This document shows, piece by piece, positions 63,630 to 64,000 of a stretch of DNA of 64,000 nt (position 1 is the first letter of the stretch; the number at the start of each line of letters is the position of its first letter). Made by a program: the position numbers and the translations under genes. The notes beneath the pieces were generated by a model. It searched no databases. It saw only the letters and a program-made list of their open reading frames with translations, and was not told where the DNA came from. Source of the stretch: Fidelibacterota bacterium (GTDB lineage Bacteria; Fidelibacterota; Marinisomatia; Marinisomatales; UBA1611); NCBI GenBank assembly GCA_018658715.1, contig JABHUQ010000075.1:1-64000 (forward strand), read 5' to 3'.

Positions 63630-64000
63630 TTATCTTAATTGTGAACTCCTACTTCCTTTACATGGGCAAACTAAACAATAGGTCTTACTACAATAATTAG
63701 ATTCAAGTTCCAAAAACCCTTGTAAAATGGAGAAATTCTTCAACGATTGAGCTGGTAAAAAATGACCAAATTGTCGTTGAACTTTTCCATACGTGTAAGG
63801 AAGAGATAGTTCCATCCACTCCTGCTTCAATTGGATGTATCCATTTAATGAGGCTTTCACTATAGCATGCGCACCTAAAAATGGTAGGAGTACATTACCC
63901 ATCCATTCTGTAATAAGGCCTTGCCCGAATCCAAAATACTTCAATTTTTCAACCATTCGATCATGATGTAATGGTTTACTCATTATGAAGCTGTATTCAG
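63630..64000 (-). CDS. DUF2851-family protein, C-terminal part (open to window edge)
   Basis: C-terminal Cys-rich end NYCSKTYCLVCPCKG; frame stays open upstream of the track start (EYSFI-MSKPLHHD...). Confidence 0.5.
   Translation of the reverse strand, partial: EYSFIMSKPLHHDRMVEKLKYFGFGQGLITEWMGNVLLPFLGAHAIVKASLNGYIQLKQEWMELSLPYTYGKVQRQFGHFLPAQSLKNFSILQGFLELESNYCSKTYCLVCPCKGSRSSQLR

Noticed and set aside
1-64000. Defence island, prophage, transposon, CRISPR, biosynthetic cluster or other accessory system
   Set aside because: Read for repeats, integrase/transposase-like proteins and unknown-protein clusters; essentially every ORF over 100 aa maps to a recognised housekeeping family and gaps are very short
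1-64000. tRNA, rRNA or large structured RNA genes
   Set aside because: No intergenic gap showed a cloverleaf-like or rRNA-like sequence by eye; most gaps are under 50 bp. A tRNAscan/Infernal run would be decisive

Overview
This is a 64 kb, AT-rich bacterial chromosomal window. It is densely packed and almost entirely minus-strand: about 55 genes are minus and only three convincing genes are plus. It looks like core genome rather than an accessory island. I see no rRNA, tRNA, CRISPR array, transposase, integrase, phage gene or toxin/defence cassette. Main blocks, left to right: a TamA/TamB-like outer-membrane export pair, dnaK, clpC, a LolCDE-type operon, lysS, prfB, cdaA, folP, ftsH, hpt, tilS, metF; a cytochrome c maturation (ccm) cluster with a type II (archaeal-type) GAPDH-like gene; an acyl-CoA mutase large subunit; cstA, dxs, pdxT, pdxS, ispH; a DHH phosphoesterase, a PduO-type adenosyltransferase and a NhaD-type antiporter. 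Then comes an uninterrupted run nuoABCDHIJKLMN-nqrABCDEF-apbE, followed by proline dehydrogenase, a CoA-binding protein, nadK, xseB/xseA, HU and a LysM lytic transglycosylase. Gene content suggests an FCB-group bacterium (a Marinimicrobia/SAR406-like lineage is a guess, not demonstrated). Several things are missing or wrong in the ORF track: NqrM-like, CcmD-like and AURKAIP1/COX24-like (mS38/bS22) small proteins, the 5' exon-like zero frame of prfB with its +1 frameshift site, and two edge-truncated genes. The observations I rate highest are a terminator-shaped hairpin inside the apbE signal-peptide codons just after nqrF, the fused complex I/Na+-NQR gene run, and an acyl-CoA mutase whose specificity residues look like isobutyryl-CoA mutase rather than methylmalonyl-CoA mutase. 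I did not find a convincing, wholly undescribed multi-gene system.
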